Shown: positions 44,929 to 53,823 of the stretch, piece after piece | How positions within the stretch are numbered: the stretch's first letter is position 1 | How the letters are laid out: each line of letters opens with the position of its first letter | Assembly: GCF_000384295.1 (NCBI RefSeq) | Contig: NZ_KB913037.1 | Location: 4,846,868 to 4,910,867, forward strand | Direction of reading: 5' to 3' | Origin: Amycolatopsis balhimycina FH 1894 | GTDB taxonomy: Bacteria > Actinomycetota > Actinomycetes > Mycobacteriales > Pseudonocardiaceae | Length of the DNA stretch: 64,000 nucleotides | Position numbers and translations under genes: made by a program | The notes under the pieces: generated by a model | What the model was told of the DNA's origin: nothing | Database searches by the model: none | What the model saw: only the letters and a program-made list of their open reading frames with translations

Positions 44929-45681
44929 ATGTCTGCCATCCAGACGTATGTCCGCAAGACGGCGCCGCGCGGCCGGGCGACCGAGCGGGTCGGCCCGTTC
45001 CTCGCCACCTACTCGCCGGGCACGGCGCACCCGATGCTCAACTACGCGATCCCGGACGACGGCGCGCAGCCGACGGCGACCGAGATCGACGCGCTGACCG
45101 AGGCGTACCGGCGGCGGGACCTGCTCCCGCGGCTCGAGTACTTCACCGACGTCGCCCCCGACCTGGAGAACCTGCTGGTCGAAGCGGGGTATGCGCTCGA
45201 ACGACGGGTCGCGCTGATGACCTGCACGCCGGCCGGGTTCACCGGCCGTCCCGCACCGAGCGGTTACGCCATCCGCGAACCGGAGTCCGGCGAGGACTAC
45301 CGGCGGATGCGCTCGGCGCAGAACCGCGCGTACGGCGAACCAGCCGAAGTCACCGAAGAAGAGACCGAAAGGGCGGAGAAGAGCAAGGCGGCGGGAGTCA
45401 CTTCGGCACTCGCCGAGGACCTGGTCACCGGCGAGGTCGTCGCCGGCGGGGTCGCCCTCGAAATCGTCGACAGCACCACGGAGATCGCCGGCATCGGCGT
45501 GCTCGGCACCCATCGCGGACGCGGGCTCGCCGCCGCGCTCACCGCGTTCCTGACCCGCGACGCGTTCGCGAAGGGCGCGCACACCGCGTTCCTGACCCCG
45601 GGTGACGCCGGGATCGGGCGCATCTACGCCCGCGTCGGCTACCGGCCGGCGGGCGAGTGCGTGCACCTGTCATTGGGTTAA
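44929..45681 (+). CDS. GNAT-family N-acetyltransferase
   Basis: 250 aa. The acetyl-CoA loop VLGTHRGRGLAAALTAFL (about residue 185-202) and the late GDAGIGRIYARVGYRPAGEC stretch are clear; the N-terminal half is a divergent GNAT-like or lid domain. The substrate is unknown. Its TAA overlaps the TAA of the convergent arfB gene. Confidence 0.82.
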   Translation: MSAIQTYVRKTAPRGRATERVGPFLATYSPGTAHPMLNYAIPDDGAQPTATEIDALTEAYRRRDLLPRLEYFTDVAPDLENLLVEAGYALERRVALMTCTPAGFTGRPAPSGYAIREPESGEDYRRMRSAQNRAYGEPAEVTEEETERAEKSKAAGVTSALAEDLVTGEVVAGGVALEIVDSTTEIAGIGVLGTHRGRGLAAALTAFLTRDAFAKGAHTAFLTPGDAGIGRIYARVGYRPAGECVHLSLG

Positions 45682-46109
45682 TCCTCGAAGCGGCCGGAGC
45701 GGCCTCGTTTCACGTCGCTCCGGCGCTTCTTCGACGCCAGGCGGCGCTCCTTCGAACCGCGGGACGGCTTCGTGGGGCGTCGCTTGGCGGGCGGCGGTGC
45801 CGACGCGTCGAGCAGCAGGTTCGCCAAGCGGCCACGCGCCGCCTCACGGTTCTGCAGCTGTGACCGGTGTTCGCTGGCGGCGATCGTCAGGACGCCGTCG
45901 ACCAGCCGCGAGCCGAGCCCGGTCAGCACCCGGTCACGCAGGTGCTCCGGGATCGACGGCGACGCGGCGACGTCGAAGGACAGCTCCACCCGCGAGTCCG
46001 TGGTGTTCACGCCCTGGCCGCCCGGGCCGGACGACCGCGAAAAGCGCTCGCTCAACTCGGCTCCCGGGATCACGAACCGGGAGCCGATCACCACGTCTTC
46101 GGCTGCCAC
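45678..46109 (-). CDS. arfB: Alternative ribosome-rescue factor / peptidyl-tRNA hydrolase ArfB
   Basis: 143 aa from GTG 46109; longer starts run into purM. SRSSGPGGQGVNTTDSRVEL carries the GGQ (30-32) that hydrolyses peptidyl-tRNA on stalled ribosomes; the C-terminal tail (KRRPTKPSRGSKERRLASKK) is the basic arm that enters the mRNA channel. It is 34 nt after purM and may share its transcript. Confidence 0.92.
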   Translation of the reverse strand: MAAEDVVIGSRFVIPGAELSERFSRSSGPGGQGVNTTDSRVELSFDVAASPSIPEHLRDRVLTGLGSRLVDGVLTIAASEHRSQLQNREAARGRLANLLLDASAPPPAKRRPTKPSRGSKERRLASKKRRSDVKRGRSGRFED

Positions 46110-46143
46110 GTCAACCAGTGTGACAGCCGCGATCAAGTACGTT

Positions 46144-47214
46144 TCAGAACCGCGGGTGGTCGCCCGAGAGCACCGCGCGCGGGCCGTCGACGTCACCGGC
46201 GGGCTGGACGTCGCCCAGCACCCAGGCCGGGACGTGTCGCGCGGTGAGCATGGCCAGCGCCCGGTCGACGTCCTCGGCACCGACGATCGCGACCATGCCG
46301 ACACCCATGTTGAACGTTTTCTCCAGCTCGGCCCGCTCGACCTTGCCGCGCTGGCCGATCAGGGCGAACACCGGCGCCGGGGTCCAGGTGCCGCGGTCGA
46401 GCCGGGCGACCAGGCCGCGCGGCATGACGCGGGCCAGGTTCGACTCCAGGCCGCCGCCGGTGATGTGCGCGAACGTCCGGACCTCGGTCTCGGCGGCGAG
46501 CGCCAGGCAGTCCTTCGCGTAGATCCGCGTCGGCTCCAGCATCTCCTCGCCGAGGGTGCGGCCGAACTCCTCGACGTGCCCGCCGAGCGGCATCCGGGCG
46601 ATGTCCAGCAGCACGTGCCGGGCCAGGGAGTACCCGTTCGAGTGCAATCCCGACGAGCCGAGGGCCAGCACGACGTCACCCGGACGGACCTTTTCCGGCG
46701 AGAGCAGCTGGGACGCCTCGACGACGCCGACGCCGGTGGCCGACATGTCGTAGTCGTGCTCGCCCATCATCCCCGGGTGCTCCGCGGTCTCCCCGCCGAG
46801 CAGGGCGCAGCCGGCCTTGACGCACCCCTCGGCGATGCCGCCGACCAGCGCGGCGATCTTCTCCGGGTGCACCTTGCCGACGGCGATGTAGTCCTGCAGG
46901 AACAGCGGCTCGGCCCCGGTCACGACCAGGTCGTCGACCACCATGGCGACCAGGTCGATGCCGACCGTGTCGTGCTTGTCCAGCGCCTGCGCGACCGCGA
47001 TCTTGGTGCCGACGCCGTCGGTCGACGACGCGAGCACCGGCTCCTTCCACTTGTCGAGCCTCAGGGAGAAGAGCCCGGCGAAACCGCCGACACCACCCAT
47101 GACCTCGGGCCGCGTCGCCCGCTCGGCGTGCGGCTTGAGCAGCTCGACGGCGTGCTCGCCGGCGTCGATGCTGACGCCGGCGGCGGCGTACGTGGCGCGC
47201 GTGGACTCGCTCAC
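46144..47214 (-). CDS. purM: Phosphoribosylformylglycinamidine cyclo-ligase PurM
   Basis: 356 aa from GTG 47214. TYAAAGVSIDAGEHAVELLK, ASSTDGVGTKIAVA, GIDLVAMVVDDLVV, GGETAEHPGMM and ITGGGLESNLARV are the AIR synthetase boxes. It makes AIR from FGAM with ATP in de novo purine synthesis. It lies 28 nt after purF in one operon. Confidence 0.97.
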   Translation of the reverse strand: MSESTRATYAAAGVSIDAGEHAVELLKPHAERATRPEVMGGVGGFAGLFSLRLDKWKEPVLASSTDGVGTKIAVAQALDKHDTVGIDLVAMVVDDLVVTGAEPLFLQDYIAVGKVHPEKIAALVGGIAEGCVKAGCALLGGETAEHPGMMGEHDYDMSATGVGVVEASQLLSPEKVRPGDVVLALGSSGLHSNGYSLARHVLLDIARMPLGGHVEEFGRTLGEEMLEPTRIYAKDCLALAAETEVRTFAHITGGGLESNLARVMPRGLVARLDRGTWTPAPVFALIGQRGKVERAELEKTFNMGVGMVAIVGAEDVDRALAMLTARHVPAWVLGDVQPAGDVDGPRAVLSGDHPRF

Positions 47215-47242
47215 GGTGGACGGACTCCCTACTGGAAGGAAC

Positions 47243-48769
47243 TCAGGGACGCCGGACGGCGTCTTCGGCACCGTACCCGGCGGGGCTGACGGGGGTCGCC
47301 GCGCCATTGACCGCGTCGAGGGTTTCGAGCAGGTGTTTCCCGATCAGCGCGTCCTCCGGGAGCGGGATCGGGTACTCGCCGGAGAAGCACGCCGTGCACA
47401 GCCGCGACTTCGGCTGTTCCGTGGCCGCGACCAGGCCGTCCAGGGAAATGTAGCCCAGGGAGTCGGCTCCGATCGAGCGCCGGATGCCGTCGAGGTCGAC
47501 GCCGTTCGCGACCAGCTCGGCCCGCGACGCGAAGTCGATGCCGTAGAAGCACGGCCAGCGGACCGGCGGCGACGCGATCCGGACGTGCACCTCGAGCGCG
47601 CCGGCCTCCCGCAGCATGCGGACGAGCGCGCGCTGGGTGTTGCCGCGGACGATCGAGTCGTCCACCACGACCAGGCGCTTGCCGCGGATGACGTCGCGCA
47701 GCGGGTTCAGCTTGAGCCGGATGCCCAGCTGCCGGATGGTCTGGGACGGCTGGATGAACGTGCGCCCGACGTAAGCGTTCTTCACCAGGCCGGTGCCGTA
47801 GGGGATGCCGGAGCCCTGCGCGTAGCCGATCGCGGCCGGGGTGCCCGACTCCGGCACCGGCATCACCAGGTCGGCCTCGACCGGCTGCTCGGTGGCCAGG
47901 CGGCGGCCGATCTCGACGCGGGTGGCGTGCACGCCGCGGCCGGCGATCGTGGTGTCGGGGCGGGCGAGGTAGACGTACTCGAAGACGCAGCCCTTGGGGT
48001 CCGGGTTCGCGAACCGCGAGGAGCGCAGGCCCGCGGCGTCGATGGCGATCAGCTCGCCCGGCTCGACCTCGCGGACGAACGACGCGCCGACGATGTCGAG
48101 GCCCGCCGTCTCGCTCGCGACGACCCAGCCGCGCTCGAGCCTGCCGAGCACCAGCGGGTGCACGCCGTGCGGGTCGCGGGCCGCGTAGAGCGTGTTCTCG
48201 TCGGCGAACACCAGGCAGAAGGCGCCCTTGAGGGTGGGCAGCAGCTCCACGGCGGCCGCCTCGATGCCCTTGTCGGCGGCGTTCGCGGCGAGCAGGCCGC
48301 AGATCAGGTCGGAGTCGCTGGACGAGCCGGTGAGGCCGGCGTGCGGCTTGAGGCCCGCCGCGATGGTGCGTTCACGCAGCTCAGCCGTGTTGACGAGGTT
48401 GCCGTTGTGCGCGAAGGAGATTCCGCTGCCGGTCGCGGTGGTGCGGAAGATCGGCTGCGCGTTCTCCCAGATGGTCGCGCCGGTGGTCGAGTACCGGCAG
48501 TGCCCGACGGCGATGTGGCCCTGCAGCGACTGCAGGATCTGCTCGTCGAACACCTGGCTGACCAGGCCGAGGTCCTTGAAGACCACGATCTGCGAGCCGT
48601 CGGAGACGGAGATGCCGGCCGCCTCCTGGCCCCGGTGCTGCAGGGCGTAGAGGCCGTAGTAGGTCAGCTTCGCGACTTCTTCCCCGGGAGCCCAGACGCC
48701 GAAGACGCCACACTCCTCGCGGGGTTCCGGGTCGGGCTGGTCGGACACGACTTGCGGGTCGGAAACCAC
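47243..48769 (-). CDS. purF: Amidophosphoribosyltransferase PurF
   Basis: 508 aa from GTG 48769. A propeptide of 19 residues precedes the N-terminal nucleophile Cys20 in EECGVFGVW. LQHRGQEAAGIS, the PRPP motif VVVDDSIVRGNT and the Cys-containing ACFSGEYP tail follow. It commits PRPP to purines using glutamine. A -10 box TACACT lies at 48813-48808, about 40 nt before the start. Confidence 0.97.
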   Translation of the reverse strand: MVSDPQVVSDQPDPEPREECGVFGVWAPGEEVAKLTYYGLYALQHRGQEAAGISVSDGSQIVVFKDLGLVSQVFDEQILQSLQGHIAVGHCRYSTTGATIWENAQPIFRTTATGSGISFAHNGNLVNTAELRERTIAAGLKPHAGLTGSSSDSDLICGLLAANAADKGIEAAAVELLPTLKGAFCLVFADENTLYAARDPHGVHPLVLGRLERGWVVASETAGLDIVGASFVREVEPGELIAIDAAGLRSSRFANPDPKGCVFEYVYLARPDTTIAGRGVHATRVEIGRRLATEQPVEADLVMPVPESGTPAAIGYAQGSGIPYGTGLVKNAYVGRTFIQPSQTIRQLGIRLKLNPLRDVIRGKRLVVVDDSIVRGNTQRALVRMLREAGALEVHVRIASPPVRWPCFYGIDFASRAELVANGVDLDGIRRSIGADSLGYISLDGLVAATEQPKSRLCTACFSGEYPIPLPEDALIGKHLLETLDAVNGAATPVSPAGYGAEDAVRRP

Positions 48770-48833
48770 CGAGGAGCTCCTGGGAAGACGTGGTCAGGCC
48801 GGTTCCGAGTGTAGACGGTCCGGTCATGAGCCA

Positions 48834-48873
48834 GGCCCCGCCCGACGTGGCACTGACCACTTCGGACGGGGCC
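48834..48873 (-). terminator. Hairpin downstream of the 48889 gene
   Basis: Arms GGCCCCGCCCGA (48834-48845) and TCGGACGGGGCC (48862-48873) pair with one mismatch. It lies 16 nt after a minus-strand stop and just before the purF promoter, separating the two units. Confidence 0.55.
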
Positions 48874-48888
48874 CGCAAGTCTTCACCC

Positions 48889-49194
48889 CTAGCACGCATC
48901 CGACAGCGAGAGGATCTCCGCGAGGACCTGTGCGCCTTCGCCACGGCGGCGCCACAGCCACCGCTCCGGCTCCAAGATGTTCTCTTCGGTGCCGGGCATC
49001 CGGGTCGCCACGACGTCGTCCTCGGCGTTCAGCCGGACCACGTCCACCACGTCGTCATGCACCCGCACGCCCACGACGGCGAGAACTTCGCCGTGCTCGT
49101 CGGCGGGGTGGACGAACTGGTAGCCGCGAGCCACCAGCTCCTGCAGTCCGGTTTCGATGTCGATGGCGGGGGCGACGGCCTCAGCCGAGGACAT
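48889..49194 (-). CDS. Uncharacterised 101-aa protein
   Basis: Begins MSSAEAVAPAIDIETGLQEL and ends QVLAEILSLSDAC. It holds VARGYQFVHPADEHGEVLAVVGVRV and a WLWRRRGEG turn, suggesting a small beta fold. The ATG at 49194 lies inside the end of the DUF397 gene (14-nt overlap), so the two are coupled. The function is unknown; the pairing with DUF397 suggests a regulatory set. Confidence 0.7.
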   Translation of the reverse strand: MSSAEAVAPAIDIETGLQELVARGYQFVHPADEHGEVLAVVGVRVHDDVVDVVRLNAEDDVVATRMPGTEENILEPERWLWRRRGEGAQVLAEILSLSDAC

Positions 49195-49420
49195 CGTCGA
49201 ATTCACCGTCCTTCGCGCCCGCCAGGAACGCCGCCATTTCCGCGCGTGTGTACACGAGCGCGGGGCCGGTGGGGAACCGCGAGTTGCGCATCGCGATCTC
49301 ACCGTTCGACAGCGGTGCCACTTCGACGCAGTTGCCCACCGCGCCGCTGTAGCTCGCCTTGCGCCATTGGGCGCCGGAGAGCCGATCGGCCGGGATGCCG
49401 TTCTCGAATCGCTCAGCCAT
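49181..49420 (-). CDS. DUF397 protein
   Basis: 79 aa from ATG 49420. WRKASYSGAVGNCVEVAPL and MRNSRFPTGPALVYTRAEMAAFL are the DUF397 core. These small proteins pair with XRE/DUF5753 regulators in actinobacteria (BldB/AbaA-type sets), here with the gene at 49682-50581 on the same strand, about 260 nt upstream. Confidence 0.92.
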   Translation of the reverse strand: MAERFENGIPADRLSGAQWRKASYSGAVGNCVEVAPLSNGEIAMRNSRFPTGPALVYTRAEMAAFLAGAKDGEFDDVLG

Positions 49421-49457
49421 GGTCCCACCTCTCGATGCGGAAATCTGCTGCGGGCTA

Positions 49458-49528
49458 TGCATCTGCATGTGCATTTGCCCGCGTATCCGAGGCTAGCACG
49501 TGTGACTGCAACGGTAAATGCACGTGCA
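49458..49528. promoter_or_regulatory. TGCA-rich repeats before the DUF397 gene
   Basis: TGCATCTGCATGTGCAT (49458-49474) and ATGCACGTGCA (49516-49526 or so) repeat the TGCA core with short spacers, in AT-richer DNA than around. It lies 38-110 nt before the DUF397 start. A possible operator, perhaps for the neighbouring XRE regulator. Confidence 0.4.
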
Positions 49529-49681
49529 GAATTTCTTGCAAAGTTCTCGGACGGTAAAGAATCACGAGGTCGCGGTTAAGCGATCGAGTGACAGGCACAT
49601 ACCCGATCGGACTAATAGCTACGGCGAGTTACCGCTCAGCGGCATTGACAAGCTGTCGAATCAGGGCCCGACCAGGACTTT

Positions 49682-50581
49682 CTAGATCTCCTGCCGACGC
49701 TTCGCGAGCAAAGTCCGGCTCCGTTCCGGCGTCTCCGCGTCGACCGCCAGCATGTCGAGCGCGCGGCTGTACTTTTCGATCTCTTCGCGTTTCTCGATGT
49801 AGTGCGCACCGGTCAGGTACTCGACATACGCGATGTTCGGCAGTTCCGGCTCACCGAACCGCAGCAGCGAAAACGCGTGTTCGGCGGACAGCCCGCTGCG
49901 CGAATACGGCAGCACCTGAACCGACACGTGCGGCAGCGCGCTCATCTCGAGCAGGTATTCGATCTGCTCCTTGAGAACCTTCATGCCACCGATCGGGCGG
50001 TACAGCACCGACTCGTCGAGCACCATCCACACGCGCGGCGCGTCCGGCCTGCTGAACATCTTCTGCCGCCGCATCCGCAGCGCGACGAGCTGGTCGACCC
50101 GCTCGTCGGCCATCTCCGGACGGCCGTGGCTGAAGATCGCCCGCGCGTACGGCTCGATCTGCAGCAGGCCCGACACGTAGATCGGCTCCCAGATCTGGAT
50201 GCGCGCGGCGGCTTCTTCGAGGCCGACGAGGTCGGTGAACCAGTTCGGCATGGTGTCGCCGAAGCGGCGCCACCAGCCTGGCTCGTTCGACTGCTTGACC
50301 ATGTCGAGGAACGTCTGGCGCTCCGTCGAGTCCTCGACCCCGTACATCGTCAGCAGGTCGGTGACGTCGCGTTCCTTGAACCCGACCCGGCCCAGCTCGA
50401 GGCGGCTGATCTTGGATTCCGACCCGCGGATGTTGTAGCCGGCCTGCTGGCGGGTGATGCCCGCCTCTTCACGGAGTCGGCGAAGCTGCGAGCCCAGGAT
50501 CATCCGGCGGGCCGTCGGGCCGATGTTCTGTTCGCCACCGGCCGCGTTCACCGCGTTCATTCCCGGACCTTCCGCACTCAT
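49682..50581 (-). CDS. XRE-family regulator with DUF5753 domain
   Basis: 299 aa. The HTH (LGSQLRRLREEAGITRQQAG, SESKISRLELGR) spans about 28-75; DUF5753 fills the rest, with IQIWEPIYVSGLLQIEPYAR and SVQVLPYSRSGL. Such proteins pair with DUF397 partners and control development or antibiotic genes. The ATG at 50581 or 50560 may be used. Confidence 0.9.
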   Translation of the reverse strand: MSAEGPGMNAVNAAGGEQNIGPTARRMILGSQLRRLREEAGITRQQAGYNIRGSESKISRLELGRVGFKERDVTDLLTMYGVEDSTERQTFLDMVKQSNEPGWWRRFGDTMPNWFTDLVGLEEAAARIQIWEPIYVSGLLQIEPYARAIFSHGRPEMADERVDQLVALRMRRQKMFSRPDAPRVWMVLDESVLYRPIGGMKVLKEQIEYLLEMSALPHVSVQVLPYSRSGLSAEHAFSLLRFGEPELPNIAYVEYLTGAHYIEKREEIEKYSRALDMLAVDAETPERSRTLLAKRRQEI

Positions 50582-50724
50582 ATCACCAGGGGGTTCTAAC
50601 CCGACTACCGAAAGTACACGTTAACCCGTCCTGCGCAAAGGGGTGACCCGGTTTACCGCGTGCGCGCACCGTCCTACTGTACGTAGAGCACGAGACTTTC
50701 GACACAGAACTTGCGAGGTTCAAA

Positions 50725-51558
50725 ATGCCCGACGCCGCGACCCGGACCGAACGAGTTCCCGTGGGGGTCGACCCGACCCGAGCGAGCATCGCGCGCGTGT
50801 ACGACGCCTTCCTGCTCGGGAAGGACAACTACGAGATCGACCGGGAGGTCCTGCACAAGGTGCAGAAGGCCGCCCCGGAAGCGCAGGACCTGGCGTTCGA
50901 AAACCGGGGTTTCCTCATCCGGGCCTGTCGCTTCCTCGCGAGCCAGACGGGCATCACCCAGTTCCTCGACTGCGGCTCCGGCCTGCCGACCGCCGAGAAC
51001 ACCCACCAGGTCGTCCAGCGGATCAACCCGGACATCCAGGTCGTCTACATCGACAACGACCCGGTCGTGCTCGCCCACGGCCGTGCGCTGCTCGAAGAGA
51101 ACGAGAACACCCACTTCGTCGCCGAGGACATCTTCGAGCCGCAGCGGATCCTCGAGAACGAGGTCGTCCGGCAGCACATCGACTTCTCGGAGCCGATCGC
51201 CTTCCTCCAGATGGGCACGCTGCACCACTTCAACGGCCCGTCCGAGCGGCCGGCGGAGATCATGAAGGAGTACGTCGACGCGCTGCCCTCGGGTTCGTTC
51301 GTGGCGGTGTCGCACTTCTTCGACCCGGAGGACGAGGACTCCGCGACGGCCCGCCGGATGGAGGACTTCTTCCTGCACAGCCCGATGGGCTCGGGCACGT
51401 TCCGCACACAGAAGGAGATCGAGGGCCTGTTCCCCGGGCTCGACATGGTGCCCCCGGGCGTGGTCCGGTGCGCCGACTGGTGGCCGGACGGCCCGCGGCT
51501 CAAGGAGCTCAACGTCGCCCAGCGGACCATCGCCGGCGGAATCGGCCGCAAGCCGTAA
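50725..51558 (+). CDS. SAM-dependent methyltransferase (DUF574/PF04672 type)
   Basis: 277 aa. PTRASIARVYDAFLLGKDNYEIDREV is the family start (residues about 16-41); FLDCGSGLPTAENTHQV is the SAM site. These are common beside XRE/DUF397 pairs in actinobacteria; the substrate is unknown. It is divergent from the XRE gene. Confidence 0.9.
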   Translation: MPDAATRTERVPVGVDPTRASIARVYDAFLLGKDNYEIDREVLHKVQKAAPEAQDLAFENRGFLIRACRFLASQTGITQFLDCGSGLPTAENTHQVVQRINPDIQVVYIDNDPVVLAHGRALLEENENTHFVAEDIFEPQRILENEVVRQHIDFSEPIAFLQMGTLHHFNGPSERPAEIMKEYVDALPSGSFVAVSHFFDPEDEDSATARRMEDFFLHSPMGSGTFRTQKEIEGLFPGLDMVPPGVVRCADWWPDGPRLKELNVAQRTIAGGIGRKP

Positions 51559-51574
51559 CCCACGCACCCGTCCG

Positions 51575-51955
51575 TCAGAGCCGGACGAGGGGGAGCCAGT
51601 GGGAAAGGTCGGCCCGGGTGCCCGACGCGGACACCCGGCCGTCCGCCACGGCCGTGGTCCAGTCCAGTCGCCCGGTGGCCAGTTCGAGCCACGTCCGCGG
51701 GTCGGTCTCGATCACGTTCGGCGGGGTGCCCCGCGTGTGACGCAGGCCCTCGACGCACTGCACCGCCGCGAACGGCGGCACCCGCACCTCGACCGCCCGG
51801 CCCGGCGCGTCCGCCGCCAGCGCCCGCAGGCTGAGCCGGACCGCCGCGGCCAGTTCCGCGCGCGCCGGATCGGGCGCATCGCCCTGCAACCACGGGGAAA
51901 TCACCAGCACCGCCGCGCGTAACTGTCCGGGGTCGACCGAACGCGAAGAGGCCAT
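51575..51955 (-). CDS. Sterol carrier family protein (Rv0807-like)
   Basis: 126 aa from ATG 51955. VEVRVPPFAAVQCVEGLRHTRG, then PNVIETDPRTWLELATG are the mark of the SCP2-like actinobacterial family. A -10 box TACTGT (51967-51962) lies six nt before the ATG (leaderless) and overlaps the -10 box of the divergent gene. Ligand unknown. Mycobacteria keep this gene next to purF. Confidence 0.85.
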   Translation of the reverse strand: MASSRSVDPGQLRAAVLVISPWLQGDAPDPARAELAAAVRLSLRALAADAPGRAVEVRVPPFAAVQCVEGLRHTRGTPPNVIETDPRTWLELATGRLDWTTAVADGRVSASGTRADLSHWLPLVRL

Positions 51956-52011
51956 GGGCAAACAGTAGAGTGGCGCACCAAGAGTTCGCAGGCACACCCG
52001 AGAACGTGGGG

Positions 52012-52716
52012 ATGACGATGGCGCAGCGGGACGACGCGGATCGGACGGTTTCGCAGCAGCCCACCGGAAGCGGGGCCGATCGCCCCGGCAGGCATGGCAA
52101 GCACAACCGCGCCGCGCGGCGCGAAGGCCGGCAGGCACGGCGCTCAGGCAAGCACGGCACACCCGAGATCACCGCGGAGATGCGGGAGAACGCCCGTGCC
52201 AATCCCAACAGCTGGCTCTACGTCATCGACGAGGCCTTCGACCCGAACGGCCCGGTGCCGTCGTGGGCGGTCGTCGGCGCCTACCCGGTGAACGCGGCCG
52301 GCGACGTCGTCGCCGACTTCCACCCCAACGACCGCTACCGCCCCTCGCCCAAGGCGCTCGGCTTCCCCGAGCCGGCGAACGACCTCGAGCAGCTGCTACA
52401 GCTCGTCCGCACCGAGCACCGCCCGCCGTCGGACCTGCCGAAGATCGTCCTCGACTCGACGTTGTTCGTCTACGCGATGTCGCCGGTGCAGCGGACCGTC
52501 ATCGGCTTCCACAACACCGACGGCCGGGTCATGGTGCCCGCGTACACCCGCAAGGCGCTGGTGCCGCGCGAGTGGCCGCACGCGCGGGCCGTGCTCGGCC
52601 GGGACATCGTCGGCCTGCTCGGCGGGCACCCCGTCGCGATCAACCCGCACGACCTGATCACGGCCGTCGTGCCGGCGGAGCACCTGCTGAAGGCCATCAC
52701 CGAAGAACAGCGCTGA
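52012..52716 (+). CDS. Type VII secretion system-associated protein
   Basis: 234 aa. A basic, low-complexity N-terminus (GRHGKHNRAARREGRQARRS) precedes the family core TPEITAEMRENARANPNSWL and IDEAFDPNGPVPSWAVVGAY. A repeated-fold second half contains VMVPAYTRKALVP. The ATG at 52012 fits a -10 box TAGAGT at 51966-51971; the GTG at 51970 is inside that box and was rejected. No ESX genes are near. The family label is from the pattern. Confidence 0.6.
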   Translation: MTMAQRDDADRTVSQQPTGSGADRPGRHGKHNRAARREGRQARRSGKHGTPEITAEMRENARANPNSWLYVIDEAFDPNGPVPSWAVVGAYPVNAAGDVVADFHPNDRYRPSPKALGFPEPANDLEQLLQLVRTEHRPPSDLPKIVLDSTLFVYAMSPVQRTVIGFHNTDGRVMVPAYTRKALVPREWPHARAVLGRDIVGLLGGHPVAINPHDLITAVVPAEHLLKAITEEQR

Positions 52717-52744
52717 CCTGCGGGTTTCACTCCACCGAGTGACG

Positions 52745-52773
52745 ACCCGAGTCGCCGATCCGGCGACTCGGGT
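52745..52773 (+). terminator. Hairpin after the T7SS-associated gene
   Basis: A perfect 13-bp stem, ACCCGAGTCGCCG / CGGCGACTCGGGT, with loop ATC, 28 nt after the stop. No T-run follows, as is usual for this GC content. Confidence 0.75.
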
Positions 52774-52826
52774 GCATCGTGAGGCTGAAGAAGTCTCATG
52801 AGACCGGTGGGGAGCAAGAGGGTGCT

Positions 52827-53654
52827 GTGCCGTTGGTAAGAAGTCGTTCGCTGCCCTTCGCCGCCGTCCTCGCCGCCACCCTCCTCGTGGCAGGGCAGGC
52901 GCCGGCGAAGGCCCTCGACGTCTACGCCGGCGCCGAAGGCCACTACGCGGGTTCGCAGATCGCCAAGGTGGAAGGCGTCGACGCGGTACCCGGCCTGACG
53001 TACGGGGGCAGCGACCAGCAGCTCGGGCACGACGTCAGCGGGCACCAGGGCCCGGTCGACTGGCCCGGCGCAGCGGGGGCGGGCGCCAAGTTCGTCTACG
53101 TCAAGGCGACCGAGGGCACCGGCTTCGTCAACCCGCAGTTCGCGCAGCAGTACAACGGCTCCTACACCGCCGGCCTGGTCCGCGGCGCCTACCACTTCGC
53201 GCGGCCGGACGTCTCCGACGGCGCGTCGCAGGCGCGGTACTTCCTCGCCCACGGTGGCGGTTGGTCGGCCGACGGCAAGACCCTGCCCGGCGCGCTCGAC
53301 GCGGAGTACAACCCCTACGGCGAGACCTGCTACGGCAAGGACGCGGCGGGCATGGTCGCCTGGATCCGCGGCTTCTCCGACACCTACCGCGCGGCGACCG
53401 GCCGGTTCCCGGCGATCTACACGTCGACGAGCTGGTGGAAGCGGTGCACCGCCAACAACGGCGGCTTCGGCGGCAACCCGCTCTGGATCGCCCGGTACAA
53501 CACCTTCATCGGCGAGCTCCCCGCCGGCTGGAGCGTGCACACGATCTGGCAGTTCGCCGATCGCGGCACCCTGCCCGGCGACCAGAACTGGTTCAACGGC
53601 GGCGCCGACCGGCTGCTCGCCCTGGCCCTCGGCCGACCGGCCGCGGTCCAGTAA
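52827..53654 (+). CDS. Secreted GH25 muramidase (copy 1)
   Basis: 275 aa from GTG 52827, with AGAGGG four nt before. A signal peptide (LPFAAVLAATLLVAGQAPAKA) leads to a GH25 lysozyme: HDVSGHQGPVDW with Asp69, TEGTGFVNPQF, RGAYHFARPD and the catalytic Asp158/Glu160 in LDAEYNPYG. It cuts cell-wall glycan at muramic acid. It is a tandem paralog of the next gene. Confidence 0.9.
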   Translation: MPLVRSRSLPFAAVLAATLLVAGQAPAKALDVYAGAEGHYAGSQIAKVEGVDAVPGLTYGGSDQQLGHDVSGHQGPVDWPGAAGAGAKFVYVKATEGTGFVNPQFAQQYNGSYTAGLVRGAYHFARPDVSDGASQARYFLAHGGGWSADGKTLPGALDAEYNPYGETCYGKDAAGMVAWIRGFSDTYRAATGRFPAIYTSTSWWKRCTANNGGFGGNPLWIARYNTFIGELPAGWSVHTIWQFADRGTLPGDQNWFNGGADRLLALALGRPAAVQ

Positions 53655-53823
53655 TAAGTGTTAACCGCTGACCAATTGAAGATCGACTTCCCGGGAAAAT
53701 CACCCACACGTATACCCAATTTCACGGAACTGAGTGACAAACGCCACTTCGTCCTCAACAATCGTGCGCGGGCGGCTACCTGCAGTAAGCCGCTCTCAGC
53801 GAGGGTATCTGTGAAGGGATTTC

